27,050 nucleotides of DNA from a virus. Every line of letters begins with the position of its first letter. Position 1 is the stretch's first letter. The notes beneath the pieces were generated by a model. It was not told the DNA's origin and searched no databases. It saw nothing but the letters and a program-made list of their open reading frames with translations. The position numbers were made by a program, and so were the translations under genes. The stretch lies in the IMG/VR virus record IMGVR_UViG_3300045999_011646, positions 1 through 27,050 of that record; one strand, 5' to 3'. Below, in pieces: positions 1-6,500 of this stretch.

Positions 1-93
1 AATAAGCTTATTTAAGCCTTGTTCATAAAGAATTTCAGTCAAACATTCTTTAATTAGCGGTTTAATTACTTTTTTAAGACTATTTTTATCCAT
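1..93 (-). CDS. Partial CDS: leader-bearing phage protein (N-terminus only)
   Basis: An ATG at 93-91 is preceded by a good ribosome binding site (GAGG, 6 bases upstream) and opens a frame without stops to the window edge, giving 31 residues. The peptide begins MDKNSLKKVIKPLIKECLTE and is an amphipathic, Lys/Glu-rich helix. It resembles the leaders of two other proteins in this window (1975-2628 and 3104-5950). In T4-like phages such leaders target internal proteins to the prohead and are removed by the gp21 protease after (I/L)-x-E; here LTE and LYE occur at residues 18-20 and 22-24. The body of the protein lies outside the window, so its product is unknown. Its place downstream of the protease gene suggests a head or internal protein, which is inference. 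Confidence 0.7.
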   Translation of the reverse strand, partial: MDKNSLKKVIKPLIKECLTEILYEQGLNKLI

Positions 94-110
94 ATTAACC
101 TCGTAAAAAC

Positions 111-119
111 ATTATAACA
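111..119 (-). promoter_or_regulatory. Candidate extended -10 promoter for the gene at 93
   Basis: On the minus strand the sequence reads TGTTATAAT, a perfect extended -10 (TG-n-TATAAT). A start 6-8 bases downstream would leave a leader of about 10 bases carrying GAGG before the ATG at 93. No good -35 is visible. The site lies just after the stop of the 123-956 gene, in an AT-rich context where chance matches occur. Confidence 0.4.
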
Positions 120-122
120 TAA

Positions 123-956
123 TTATGCTATTTCGTAACTTCCATTCCAAATAAATCTATCCGTATTTGTCCAAGTAAACGGCTGAGTTGCATTTACATC
201 ATTAGCAGTTCCATTTGAAGTATTCTGATATTGTATTGGTGCTTTATAATTAAATCCTGCTCTAGCCCCAGCCATTGTAGCATTATACCAAGCAGAACCA
301 TTATCTAATAGGGTTACTGTCATTAGGATCGCATCTGCATGCGATGCCGTGAATGGCATTGATACATACCACTCTCCACTGCCAAATGTTGTTGTGCTTC
401 CCATAACAATATTGCCTCTTACAAAACAAGTTTTACCAATTACTTTGTAGTAGCCCTCTATTGTTCCATTGCCAATTACAGGATTTGTAGAAGCAGCTGT
501 CCAAGTCGGTGTATATGCTGTCCAAGCGGTTTGGTCTACATCAACAGTCAAATTACCAACAGACTGCGACAAAGTAATATTTGTACCCTGCTTTAATGAA
601 AGTATATTGACACTTTTTCCAGTAGCGTTTGATGAAAATGCGTATGCTATTGGGTAAGTTGTACCATCATTATCACCAGCTTGTGATATATTTACATAAT
701 AACTTGAAGCAGTTGCAGCGTGGGATGCAGTTCCTATAATTCCTGCATTAGCAATTATTGGTGCATTAGCAGTTACTGTATCTAAAGAACTACTACCTAA
801 TATAACATTGTTTTTAAAATCAGCATTGGCATAGACATAAAGATCATCAACGTTACCATCATTATGTTCTAGTGGTGTACCAATAGTAAAAACATCTTTG
901 GCTGTTGAAGCCATGTTAAGACCACCAGAGACTGTGAGGGTTGTTAATACTTTCAT
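123..956 (-). CDS. Fibre-like virion protein (277 aa)
   Basis: This looks like a tail or head fibre protein. It starts MKVLTTLTVSGG, which matches the K-V-L-[TS]-x-L start of two other fibre-like proteins here (18823-19728 and 20261-22168). Around residue 75 it carries a GTAS-x-A-A-TAS motif typical of fibre shafts in marine phages. From about residue 143 there is a separate C-terminal domain opening WTAYTPTWTAA, with later motifs IGNGTIEGYYKVIGK and TTFGSGEWYVSMPF; this type of domain is recurrent at the ends of phage fibre or surface proteins and may bind the host surface. The start codon follows the upstream stop by two bases (TAA-AA-ATG), so translation is probably coupled. The fibre role is well supported; whether it sits on the head or the tail is not. 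Confidence 0.7.
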   Translation of the reverse strand: MKVLTTLTVSGGLNMASTAKDVFTIGTPLEHNDGNVDDLYVYANADFKNNVILGSSSLDTVTANAPIIANAGIIGTASHAATASSYYVNISQAGDNDGTTYPIAYAFSSNATGKSVNILSLKQGTNITLSQSVGNLTVDVDQTAWTAYTPTWTAASTNPVIGNGTIEGYYKVIGKTCFVRGNIVMGSTTTFGSGEWYVSMPFTASHADAILMTVTLLDNGSAWYNATMAGARAGFNYKAPIQYQNTSNGTANDVNATQPFTWTNTDRFIWNGSYEIA

Positions 957-958
957 TT

Positions 959-1363
959 TTAGCCAATACCTGTACTACCGCTGTACGATGCTGCTAAATC
1001 AAAACCAGGACGTATGCCAGTTAATTCCGCAGATAATGTGCCAGAAGTAACATTAGCTGCTGGTGAGTTTGACAATAAATATAGCTTATTTGTTTTTACT
1101 CTTAACTCAACAGTACCAGATGGTTCAACCAAGTAAAAATTATTCGCAGTCTTTAGACCATTTGCACTAAAGCCAACTCTTACATGAATTCCCCCATGAT
1201 TTTGAAAAATTATTCTTTGAGTAACAGAAGGGAAGACAATTTCTAAAGGTGTCGCACCAGCAGATGATGATGGACTAACTAAATTGCCTGTAACATATGG
1301 AATACCACTCACTTGATAATTTCCTACGTTTCCTAAACCTGCTTTTGGATATTCAAAACTCAT
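959..1363 (-). CDS. Small virion surface protein, probable (134 aa)
   Basis: A 134-residue beta-rich protein starting MSFEYPKAGLGNVGNYQVSG, with low charge, many Ser/Thr/Gly residues and no membrane segment. Its centre (QRIIFQNHGGIHVRVGFSA) followed by VEPSGTVELRVK looks like a small beta-sandwich. The C-terminal region of the 23833-25284 protein has a comparable arrangement (LIISNPSENELYIAIGSSS, then YPSGTYTADEY). It lies between the prohead protease and a fibre gene, so a capsid decoration or fibre-attachment protein is plausible. This is position plus resemblance to small structural proteins of marine phages, not a firm family assignment. Only a few bases separate it from both neighbours. 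Confidence 0.55.
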   Translation of the reverse strand: MSFEYPKAGLGNVGNYQVSGIPYVTGNLVSPSSSAGATPLEIVFPSVTQRIIFQNHGGIHVRVGFSANGLKTANNFYLVEPSGTVELRVKTNKLYLLSNSPAANVTSGTLSAELTGIRPGFDLAASYSGSTGIG

Positions 1364-1366
1364 TTT

Positions 1367-1972
1367 TTATTTTCCTATAATATCAGTAAGTAGTCTATTG
1401 AGACTATCTGCTTTTGTCATTACAATATTAAAATCTCTTTTTTTACCTTCGCTCATCATAAATGCACCGGGAGTTGATGGTTCTTGAACGAAATCAAAGC
1501 AAATTAATTGGAAATCATCTTCAACGATAATTTTACCAGATTCTTTTCTAGTTGATCCAAGACCTCTTGAAGAAATACCAAGCTTAACACCGCCTCTAAC
1601 AAGCGATTTTAAAATATTTCCTGAAGGTGTTTCTAAAACTTTAACTTTACCCATGACGTTATCGCCTTCCCACCACATTTTTGTTACCATGTGGGAAGTG
1701 TTTTTAAGATTGATTACAGAATCATCTGGGTGGTCTAATTCGCCAAGAGCACGACGATCTTCTATCAATTTTTGATAGACATCAATCTCTCTTTGTAGAA
1801 TTTTACGAGAATATATTCTACCGTTACCATTTTCTTGATTTGCTTTTTGCATTATGCCTGTTAAGATAAGCCCACCTGTTTTGACAAATAACTTTTCATC
1901 CTCTGTCAAAAGATCTTGACAGACTCCACCTTCGCATAATTCATAAAATTCTCTAAGTAATTCTTTTCCCAT
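1367..1972 (-). CDS. Prohead maturation protease, T4 gp21-like (201 aa)
   Basis: This is the serine protease that cleaves scaffold and internal head proteins during prohead maturation. Visible features are GRIYSRKILQREI (residues 51-63), ELDHP with the candidate catalytic His81, GISSRGLGS with the candidate nucleophile Ser134 or Ser135, and the downstream strand CFDFVQEPSTPGAFM. These match the herpes-assemblin/gp21 fold family of phage head proteases, and about 200 residues is the usual size. The first 28 residues form a charged helical stretch that may be a self-cleaved propeptide. The gene follows the 217-residue gene by two bases and precedes a small virion protein gene. Candidate substrates are the leader-bearing proteins at 1-93, 1975-2628 and 3104-5950. 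Confidence 0.85.
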   Translation of the reverse strand: MGKELLREFYELCEGGVCQDLLTEDEKLFVKTGGLILTGIMQKANQENGNGRIYSRKILQREIDVYQKLIEDRRALGELDHPDDSVINLKNTSHMVTKMWWEGDNVMGKVKVLETPSGNILKSLVRGGVKLGISSRGLGSTRKESGKIIVEDDFQLICFDFVQEPSTPGAFMMSEGKKRDFNIVMTKADSLNRLLTDIIGK

Positions 1973-1974
1973 GT

Positions 1975-2628
1975 TTATTTTATTCCAGCTGGATTAATCA
2001 AAATGGTAACTGTACCAGGTTTTGGGCCTTTATCTGGAAACATTGACCCTACATATTTTGCATTTGGTTTGTTAAGATGTTTTTGCAAAGCGGATAGTAT
2101 TTTAATATTGTTATTTTTATCTTGTGCTGGAACGACAACTTTATAAAACCCACTTTCTTCATCAAAAGCGACAGAAGAATCTGACGCTGCGGTAGCAGCA
2201 CCTTGTGAAGTGGCAGTAGGAACTGGCGTAACTTCATCAACGACAAAGCTACCCTCTTCTCCTTTTGGCTCAAGACCAGCAGCTTTAGCTTTATCAGCCT
2301 TAGCTTTAATTATACTATCTATATATTTTTGCGTTATTGCTTGAAGCTCAAAAGAGTCCATACCAGGTTTAGCACCAGGTATATCAATTGTATCTACATA
2401 CTTATCACCAGATAATTTATAGTGCATTTCTACTTTCATTGGATCAGCTTTAGCGGTACTAACGCCGCCAACACCAAGTAAAGGTGCAGCTAAAGCTAGG
2501 CCGCTAAGAAATCTTTTTATCGGTCCTTCTTGTAATTCTTCTTCGTTGATAATTTCAATTTGCTCTAGGCGAACTTTTTCAAGCTCTTCTTTTATTATTT
2601 CTTTTAGATATGTTTTTGTAATAATCAT
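1975..2628 (-). CDS. Candidate internal head protein with prohead leader and signal-like segment (217 aa)
   Basis: I do not recognise the mature domain. The first 34 residues (starting MIITKTYLKEIIKEELEKV) form a highly charged helix ending ELQE-GP, a textbook (L/I)-x-E-G site for a gp21-type protease at residues 32-35. Straight after comes a basic-hydrophobic segment (residues 37-61, PIKRFLSGLALAAPLLG, ending AKA before DP) that looks like a secretion signal. The rest is soluble and contains an Ala/Lys helix near residues 115-125 and a C-terminal alpha/beta part from about 165. The start has a usable RBS (AAGGA, spacing about 7). It lies directly upstream of the protease gene. An internal protein processed in the prohead is the simplest reading; membrane insertion after ejection is speculation. 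Confidence 0.6.
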   Translation of the reverse strand: MIITKTYLKEIIKEELEKVRLEQIEIINEEELQEGPIKRFLSGLALAAPLLGVGGVSTAKADPMKVEMHYKLSGDKYVDTIDIPGAKPGMDSFELQAITQKYIDSIIKAKADKAKAAGLEPKGEEGSFVVDEVTPVPTATSQGAATAASDSSVAFDEESGFYKVVVPAQDKNNNIKILSALQKHLNKPNAKYVGSMFPDKGPKPGTVTILINPAGIK

Positions 2629-2653
2629 ATTATTTTCCTTAGCAGATAGATTC

Positions 2654-2681
2654 GGCCCCTAGAGTTTTTTCTCTAGGGGCC
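2654..2681 (-). other. Perfect 11-bp GC-rich hairpin without U-tract
   Basis: GGCCCCTAGAG (2654-2664) and CTCTAGGGGCC (2671-2681) are perfectly complementary around a six-base loop, all A on the transcribed strand. Neither side carries a T-run, so it is not a standard intrinsic terminator on either strand. It lies 26 bases before the start of the 1975-2628 gene and contains the stop codon of the small ORF at 2659-2757. An RNA stability, processing or translation-control role is likely. Confidence 0.8.
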
Positions 2682-2757
2682 AAATACAGCTACCGTTGCA
2701 ACAACGTCTTACAGGTTGGAGCATATAGCGACGGATGTATGTAACTTGGTTACGCAT
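2659..2757 (-). CDS. Small ORF, 32 aa, Cys/Arg-rich, with very strong RBS
   Basis: An ATG at 2757-2755 is preceded by GGAGGTGATC ending four bases upstream, a 10-base complement of the 16S rRNA 3' end. The frame gives 32 residues beginning MRNQVTYIRRYMLQPVRR, then CCNGSC, and ending PLEKKL; TAG stops it inside the 11-bp hairpin. The peptide is basic (five Arg, two Lys) with three Cys close together and resembles nothing I know. By hand count the 104 bases 2654-2757 are about 47% G+C, well above the surrounding genes. The ORF overlaps several inverted repeats, so the conserved object may instead be a structured RNA with the reading frame incidental. The strength of the RBS is the main argument for translation. 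Confidence 0.45.
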   Translation of the reverse strand: MRNQVTYIRRYMLQPVRRCCNGSCIWPLEKKL

Positions 2758-2760
2758 GTT

Positions 2761-2776
2761 TGATCACCTCCGATCA
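2761..2776 (-). promoter_or_regulatory. Ribosome binding site displayed in a hairpin loop
   Basis: On the transcribed strand UGAUC and GAUCA (5 bp) flank the six-base loop GGAGGU, the Shine-Dalgarno core, three bases before the ATG of the small ORF. The stem would present the RBS in the loop or modulate access to it. The 3' side of the site extends the 16S complement to GGAGGUGAUC. Confidence 0.55.
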
Positions 2777-2778
2777 TA

Positions 2779-2788
2779 ATATAAATAG
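2779..2788 (-). promoter_or_regulatory. Conserved intergenic motif CTATTTATAT (copy 1)
   Basis: The 10-mer reads CTATTTATAT in the direction of the genes and ends 21 bases before the small-ORF ATG. Identical copies lie upstream of the genes starting at 20179 and 25284. It is a candidate phage late-promoter element; the role is inferred only from recurrence and position. Confidence 0.4.
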
Positions 2789-2792
2789 TGAA

Positions 2793-3089
2793 TTAAGGTT
2801 GTTTTTTCACTTTTATTGTTAATCCGTCATCGTCAGCAAGACGACTTAGTAAATATGATGTTCCTGAAGAAATACACCCAGCAATAAACCAATTAAATGA
2901 TAAATCTAAGAAAAATGAGTTAAATATTCCAACCCAGAATCCCATACACATGGCGCACTTAAGCATATATGAGATATATTCATTATTTAATGAATTTATA
3001 GCCACTCTTGGTTTTTCAAATAGCTTGCTATAGACAACAATCATTGTCATACCATAGCAAGCTAATATAAAAGTCAATAATTCCATCAT
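2793..3089 (-). CDS. Small membrane protein with CxxC motif (98 aa)
   Basis: A hydrophobic 98-residue protein. The N-terminal segment (about residues 3-20, LLTFILACYGMTMIVVY) is a transmembrane helix. A second hydrophobic region spans about residues 45-80, and between them lies LKCAMCMGFWVGIF, in which Cys-x-x-Cys abuts a membrane segment. The C-terminus is charged (ADDDGLTIKVKKQP) and probably cytoplasmic. The layout resembles small conserved membrane proteins of T4-like marine phages and DUF1360-type proteins; I cannot name a function. Two ATGs open the frame (3089, 3086). Neither has a Shine-Dalgarno sequence, and TATAAT ends six bases before the first, which suggests a leaderless message. 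It follows the 948-residue gene by 14 bases. Confidence 0.65.
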   Translation of the reverse strand: MMELLTFILACYGMTMIVVYSKLFEKPRVAINSLNNEYISYMLKCAMCMGFWVGIFNSFFLDLSFNWFIAGCISSGTSYLLSRLADDDGLTIKVKKQP

Positions 3090-3095
3090 TTATAC

Positions 3096-3101
3096 ATTAT
3101 A
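3096..3101 (-). promoter_or_regulatory. Candidate -10 box six bases before a start codon
   Basis: TATAAT on the minus strand is followed by six bases and the ATG at 3089, with no RBS between. Only a weak -35 (TTTAAA, 18-base spacing) is visible, inside the end of the upstream gene. The same TATAAT-N6-ATG arrangement occurs before the RuvC-like gene at 18750. Confidence 0.35.
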
Positions 3102-3103
3102 TC

Positions 3104-5950
3104 TTATAGAACTTTTTTATTTAAAACGAATACACCTTCTTTTAGTATAAACATTGGTTCAGGCTGTAATGATTCTCTAACTTGTTTAAAAGAAACTTCT
3201 TCTGGTTCGTCATCACCTTTGTCGCCATCATCGTAAGTATCATCAGTTTTTCTACGTCTACGTCTATTTATATTTTCTTCGTCTTCATCATCCGCTAAAT
3301 CATCAGTTGGTTCTATATATCTAATGCTTTTATCATCAGATTCTTCATTTTCTTCCTCTTCTTCATCATCGTCTGAGTCATCGCTGCCTTTTTTAATTTT
3401 TTTATACAAGCTAGGATCTTTTTGAATTCTTCGGGGAGGTGCAAATTTTCCTTTAACTGGTGCTGTTTCTACGCTCTCAGAACCATTATATTCAGCATAT
3501 AGTTCCTTAAAGGCGTTTATTAGTTCTTGTTGAAAGCTTAAAAGTAAATCTCTTTTTTGTTCTGGACTTAAATCAGCATCTTGTTTAAGTTCAGCGGCCT
3601 TTGGCTTTCTTCCCCTTGTTGCTTCAGACAATTGTAGTTTTTTAATCGCATCTTCAAAGCGTTTATTAATAGAGAAAATAACATTTTTTAAAGGGATAGG
3701 ACCATCATAATCAAAGGCTCTACTAATATCTGATTGAAAATCCATCATTAAATTTTCATATTTTTTAAAAATTGGCGCTATCTTTCCACTAACTTTTCCT
3801 TTAAACTCCGCTTTCTGCTGTGGCGTTTTAAGCGTTATAACATCTTCTTCTTCTGGTTCTTCAACAGACGGTGCTGGTGGTTGTTTTGTTGAAGGTTCTG
3901 GTACTGAAGGCTGTGCTGCTTTACCGCGTTTACCTCTTCTAGCAGTTGGGCTTTCAGTTCCTTGTGCTGCTTTTAAAGCAACATCTGGATCGGCAAGAGC
4001 CGCTGCTGCTGAATTATTTGCAGGTGCTACAACTGCCGCTGGCCCTGCGCTTATATCTGACTCAACTTCTGTTTTATCAGCGCCTAATTCACTGGCTGCT
4101 GCTACAATAGCTTTTCTATCATCTTCTGATGGATCGCCTACTGGTAGAGCTACTGAAACGGCGTTTGGTTGTTTAGTGTCTGCAACAGCTATACTTTTAC
4201 CGGCTGACTTAGCTTTGTTTGCTACTTTTTTAGCTTTTGCCTTTTTCACTGGTACTCTTGCAACGGTAACATCATCTGCTTGTAGAGCAGCTGTCGCTGC
4301 ATTGGCAGCACTTGGTACAGCGGCATCAACACCGGCTGATACTGCTGAGGAAGCATCATCACTCACAGTATCGGGCGCAGTAGCTGGAGATGTTGGTTCT
4401 GTTGTTTCTGGCATTTCTGCTATCTCTTTAGCTTTTGCAGCCAACACTACTTTTTCAGAAAATTTTTGAAGAGCTAACAGAACTTGTTTAATTGCTTTAT
4501 TTTCATAGCCTCTTGATTTTAAAAATCTTGTTAAATCAATTGTTCTTTTTGCTTCTTCCAAAATAATTTGTTTTATATATTTAACTTTATTTTCAGTAAT
4601 TTCATATTGATCATCTTGATCGGGAAACATGAATCGGCTTACATATTTTATAACTAATTCATCTGTGATACCAGCTTTTTTTAAAGAGTTTGAAAATTCT
4701 ATATATTGTGGATCTGATGGATCATGTAAAAAGTCAAGATCATCTGGCTCTCCTATTGAGGGGCCTTGACCTGTGTCTGTAGAGGCATCGGCTGTAGAGG
4801 TATCTGTAGAAGCATCCGTAGAAGCAGCGGTTGTAGAAGTGTCGGTAGGAGTAGATGATTCATCCTCACCAGCTTCTAATTCATTTGCGTCTACTTCCAG
4901 CTCTTCTTCTGGTGGTTCTGCGTCAACAATAACACCCACACCAAAATCTTCTGCAAATACGTTTCCGTAGCCAAAGTTGATAGTTAATTGACTTAAAATA
5001 TCAACAAATTTATTTACTTCTTTCTTTTGATTAGTATCTAAAGATGCAGTATGTTTTTTAATAATTTCTGAAAGTTTAATTTCTTTTTTATCTTCTTCCG
5101 TTATTTGACCAGATTTTACAGCAAAACTTTTAATTTCAGTTGTAAAATCGTTATATATACTTTCAATAGCTTTCCTAACTGCTTCATCTTTAGGATTAAA
5201 GGTTAAATATGAATTTTTAACAGCAGCTATTAGTGCTTCTTTGTTTTGTGGTTTTATACTTTTTTTACCAGCTGCTGGAGCTGTCGCTGCTGCTTCTGGA
5301 GCTTTTCCTGCTTCTGGAGCTTTTGCTGGAGGAGCAGTTGCTTCTGGAGCTTTTCCTGCTTCTGGAGCTGATGCAGCGGCACTTGTTGGTGACGAAGTTG
5401 GTGCAGCTGTCGCTCCAGCTCCTCTTGTTCTTGTGGCTCTTGTCGCCGCTGTTCCACCGCTTGGTCCACCAACCGTTGTGGTTGTAAAAGATGTTGAACC
5501 GCCGCCACTAACTCCTGATGATGCAGCTCTGGTTGCTACTGAACTGGGGCTTGAAGAAGCAAGACCGACTACTGATGGTGTCGCTCCTGCTGCCATTCCG
5601 GTAGAAGCACCGCCTGGTCCAGCCGCTGGTGCTGGTGCTGAAGCCGGTGTATCGCTGATTGCAGAAATAGCATCTGTTAGTTTTTTATATAATGCCGCGT
5701 CTGAAGTTTGTAAGCCAAGTTCATCAGCTCTTTGTTTAAGCTTTTCTAAATTTTGTTTATCACCATTAATTTTTTTTAAAGTTGATTCAATGTCTGATTT
5801 TAAAGAACCCATTTTATAAAGGCTTTTAACACCGCCAGCAATACCTTTGATACCGCCAACAATACTTTCTTCTACTTCTTGTTTTTTCTTGACTCTTACC
5901 ATTAAACTTTCAATGATAAGATTTTCTAAGTCTTTTTTGTCCAATTCCAT
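3104..5950 (-). CDS. Large low-complexity protein, candidate scaffold or internal head protein (948 aa)
   Basis: I do not recognise this protein. It begins with a charged helix (MELDKKDLENLIIESL) like two other prohead-leader candidates; IIE at residues 12-14 could be a protease site. Helical segments (about 40-100, 235-345, 405-525, 720-840) alternate with long Ala/Pro/Ser/Thr-rich linkers (about 100-235 and 525-720) and an acidic Thr/Asp-rich stretch (about 345-405). The C-terminal part is very acidic, then basic (RRRRRK), and ends with ILKEGVFVLNKKVL, where LKE-G again fits the (L/I)-x-E cleavage rule ten residues from the end. The start has a good RBS (AAGAGGA). Lying between portal-adjacent genes and the protease, a prohead core/scaffold or an internal protein is the best guess. 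Long antisense frames over it reflect its composition. Confidence 0.55.
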   Translation of the reverse strand: MELDKKDLENLIIESLMVRVKKKQEVEESIVGGIKGIAGGVKSLYKMGSLKSDIESTLKKINGDKQNLEKLKQRADELGLQTSDAALYKKLTDAISAISDTPASAPAPAAGPGGASTGMAAGATPSVVGLASSSPSSVATRAASSGVSGGGSTSFTTTTVGGPSGGTAATRATRTRGAGATAAPTSSPTSAAASAPEAGKAPEATAPPAKAPEAGKAPEAAATAPAAGKKSIKPQNKEALIAAVKNSYLTFNPKDEAVRKAIESIYNDFTTEIKSFAVKSGQITEEDKKEIKLSEIIKKHTASLDTNQKKEVNKFVDILSQLTINFGYGNVFAEDFGVGVIVDAEPPEEELEVDANELEAGEDESSTPTDTSTTAASTDASTDTSTADASTDTGQGPSIGEPDDLDFLHDPSDPQYIEFSNSLKKAGITDELVIKYVSRFMFPDQDDQYEITENKVKYIKQIILEEAKRTIDLTRFLKSRGYENKAIKQVLLALQKFSEKVVLAAKAKEIAEMPETTEPTSPATAPDTVSDDASSAVSAGVDAAVPSAANAATAALQADDVTVARVPVKKAKAKKVANKAKSAGKSIAVADTKQPNAVSVALPVGDPSEDDRKAIVAAASELGADKTEVESDISAGPAAVVAPANNSAAAALADPDVALKAAQGTESPTARRGKRGKAAQPSVPEPSTKQPPAPSVEEPEEEDVITLKTPQQKAEFKGKVSGKIAPIFKKYENLMMDFQSDISRAFDYDGPIPLKNVIFSINKRFEDAIKKLQLSEATRGRKPKAAELKQDADLSPEQKRDLLLSFQQELINAFKELYAEYNGSESVETAPVKGKFAPPRRIQKDPSLYKKIKKGSDDSDDDEEEEENEESDDKSIRYIEPTDDLADDEDEENINRRRRRKTDDTYDDGDKGDDEPEEVSFKQVRESLQPEPMFILKEGVFVLNKKVL
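5291..5368 (-). repeat. Direct repeat in the Ala/Pro-rich linker
   Basis: A 30-base unit at 5291-5320 recurs exactly at 5339-5368 (48-base period) and itself contains two copies of GCTTCTGGAGC. It encodes the repeated peptide KAPEAGKAPEA in the 948-residue protein. This looks like recent in-frame expansion of a flexible linker. Confidence 0.8.
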
Positions 5951-5975
5951 TTTTTTATCCTCTTAAAAATTATTA

Positions 5976-6500
5976 TTAGTAATTGTATCTGTAAATACCG
6001 CGAGTTGGGAAACCATACTTTGGAATAGAACCCTTGAATGGTTCTTGTGGAACTTCTCCAAGCTCTGTAGAATCTTCAATATCTGGTCTAAGTAGTTCTT
6101 TCTCCATCGCATCTTCAAATTCTTTTTCATAAGTGAAGATTGGTCTTTCATCTTCAATAAAATTTGCTATTGTATAAACAACTACTTGTAAAGGATCTTG
6201 TCCATCTGGTGGTTGTGCGGTATATAAGCCCTGCAAGGAACCATAAACATTTCCAGCTTGTATGCTTTCAGGCAAAATAACGCCTTTTTTTACCATATGC
6301 TTAAAAAGTTTATTTTGTAGAGTATATATAAAATCACTTTGTTCTTCTTTTGGTAATGCTAAAACTTTATTTTTTTGTGGCATTACAATAATATCAAGAT
6401 CGGGATGTTCTCTTAACATATAATCACCGCTAAGAGTTTTTGAAATTGCAACCTCTTTTGATACCCCAGTTTGTTTATCTTTTATAGAGATTTTTATCAT
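5976..6500 (-). CDS. Unknown protein between portal and head genes (174 aa)
   Basis: A soluble 174-residue protein starting MIKISIKDKQTGVSKEV. An N-terminal beta part (to about residue 50) is followed by a helical stretch (KEEQSDFIYTLQNKLFKHMVKK), a Gly-rich turn (GNVYGSLQGLY) and an acidic C-terminal region ending YGFPTRGIYRYNY, rich in Tyr. I see no catalytic motif. Its start overlaps the stop of the upstream gene by one base (TAATG), so the two are translationally coupled and probably made together. The position after the portal suggests a head-assembly or neck role, but nothing in the sequence proves it. Confidence 0.55.
   Translation of the reverse strand: MIKISIKDKQTGVSKEVAISKTLSGDYMLREHPDLDIIVMPQKNKVLALPKEEQSDFIYTLQNKLFKHMVKKGVILPESIQAGNVYGSLQGLYTAQPPDGQDPLQVVVYTIANFIEDERPIFTYEKEFEDAMEKELLRPDIEDSTELGEVPQEPFKGSIPKYGFPTRGIYRYNY

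Noticed and set aside
2049-2273. Alternative minus-strand frame inside the 217-residue gene
   Set aside because: A shadow frame without an RBS, fully contained in a better supported gene.
2654-2681. The 11-bp hairpin as an intrinsic terminator
   Set aside because: Neither strand has a T-run after the stem; the six T/A bases are in the loop.
5241-5819. Long plus-strand frame (192 codons) and other plus-strand frames over the 948-residue gene
   Set aside because: They mirror Ala/Pro/Ser-rich repeats on the minus strand, have no RBS and lie wholly inside a gene with leader, motifs and coupled neighbours.
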